A stretch of 5,379 nt of DNA from NCBI GenBank assembly GCA_018058125.1, contig JAGPCH010000136.1, positions 1 through 5,379 on the forward strand, in the 5' to 3' direction. This document shows positions 5,197 to 5,379 of this stretch, piece by piece (the stretch's first letter is position 1; the number at the start of each line of letters is the position of its first letter). Made by a program: the position numbers and the translations under genes. The DNA is from Ignavibacteria bacterium (GTDB lineage: Bacteria; Bacteroidota; Ignavibacteria; Tepidaquicellales; Tepidaquicellaceae). The notes under the pieces are model-generated. The model saw only the letters and a program-made list of their open reading frames with translations. It searched no databases and was not told the origin of the DNA.

Positions 5197-5379
5197 ACAA
5201 CCTTCCCCGCCGCAAAACCTGAAGCCCACGCCCATTGAAAGTTGTATCCGCCCAGCCATCCTGTAACGTCAACAACTTCACCGATAAAATATAAGCCTTT
5301 CACTTTTTTTGATTCCATTGATTTGGATGACAGCTCTCTTGTATCTATGCCACCGAGTGTAACTTCAGCTTTGTCAAAT
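5193..5379 (-). CDS. YhiN/HI0933-family NAD(P)/FAD-dependent oxidoreductase, C-terminal part (runs off right edge)
   Basis: The minus-strand frame is open from the right edge to a TAA at 5193-5195 and gives the last 61 residues. They contain the strongly conserved C-terminus of HI0933-like flavoproteins: AEVTLGGIDTRELSSKSMES, then KGLYFIGEVVDVTGWLGGYN, then FQWAWASGFAAGK. In this family the GLYFIGEVxDVxGxxGGYNxQxA region completes the FAD site, with G-rich turns and the aspartate contacting the cofactor. E. coli YhiN and BaiN-type proteins belong here; most have no proven physiological substrate. The start and the N-terminal FAD-binding GxGxxG motif are outside the window. The gene converges on the unknown cysteine-containing gene, and its stop codon lies inside a 7-bp tandem array. 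Confidence 0.93.
   Translation of the reverse strand, partial: FDKAEVTLGGIDTRELSSKSMESKKVKGLYFIGEVVDVTGWLGGYNFQWAWASGFAAGKVV

Overview
The window most likely comes from a low-GC member of the Bacteroidota/Ignavibacteriota lineage, and Ignavibacteria is my best guess. Three observations point there: a secreted protein ending in a type IX secretion (T9SS) type A sorting domain with the motif YPNPFNP, an exact TAnnTTTG-type promoter element ahead of trhO, and AT-rich intergenic DNA without obvious Shine-Dalgarno sequences. The species call is inference, because no marker gene lies in the window.

Layout. Positions 1-549 (minus) hold the N-terminal 183 residues of a multi-membrane-spanning GT39/ArnT-like glycosyltransferase that runs off the left edge. 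A strong intrinsic terminator at 593-626 separates it from 645-3056 (minus), an 803-residue multidomain exported protein: signal peptide, propeller-like repeats, two tandem ~120-residue modules, a choice-of-anchor-J-like domain and a T9SS sorting domain. A divergent intergenic region (3057-3418) carries a candidate promoter with an 11-bp inverted repeat for the exported protein, a degenerate GCAGAG repeat, and a Bacteroidetes-type promoter placed so close to trhO that its mRNA may be leaderless. trhO (3419-4321, plus) encodes the tRNA U34 hydroxylase. It is followed by a 48-bp C/G-rich nested palindrome and then by an unrecognised cysteine-containing protein (4566-5030, plus). The right edge holds the C-terminal 61 codons of a YhiN/HI0933-family flavoprotein (5193-5379, minus).

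The most unusual signal lies between 4309 and 5196. Five tandem arrays of different AT-rich 7-bp units are clustered there. Three of them overlap the stop codons of the three neighbouring genes (trhO, the unknown protein and the flavoprotein), so array sequence supplies the last codons and the stop. In the four clean arrays each majority unit can be phased as TAA plus four variable bases. Because 7 is not a multiple of 3, such an array stops translation in all three plus-strand frames within about 21 nt, whatever the copy number.

The genes do not look like one pathway or operon. They are ordinary housekeeping or cell-surface genes separated by terminators and repeats. I see no defence system, CRISPR array, transposase, tRNA or rRNA.
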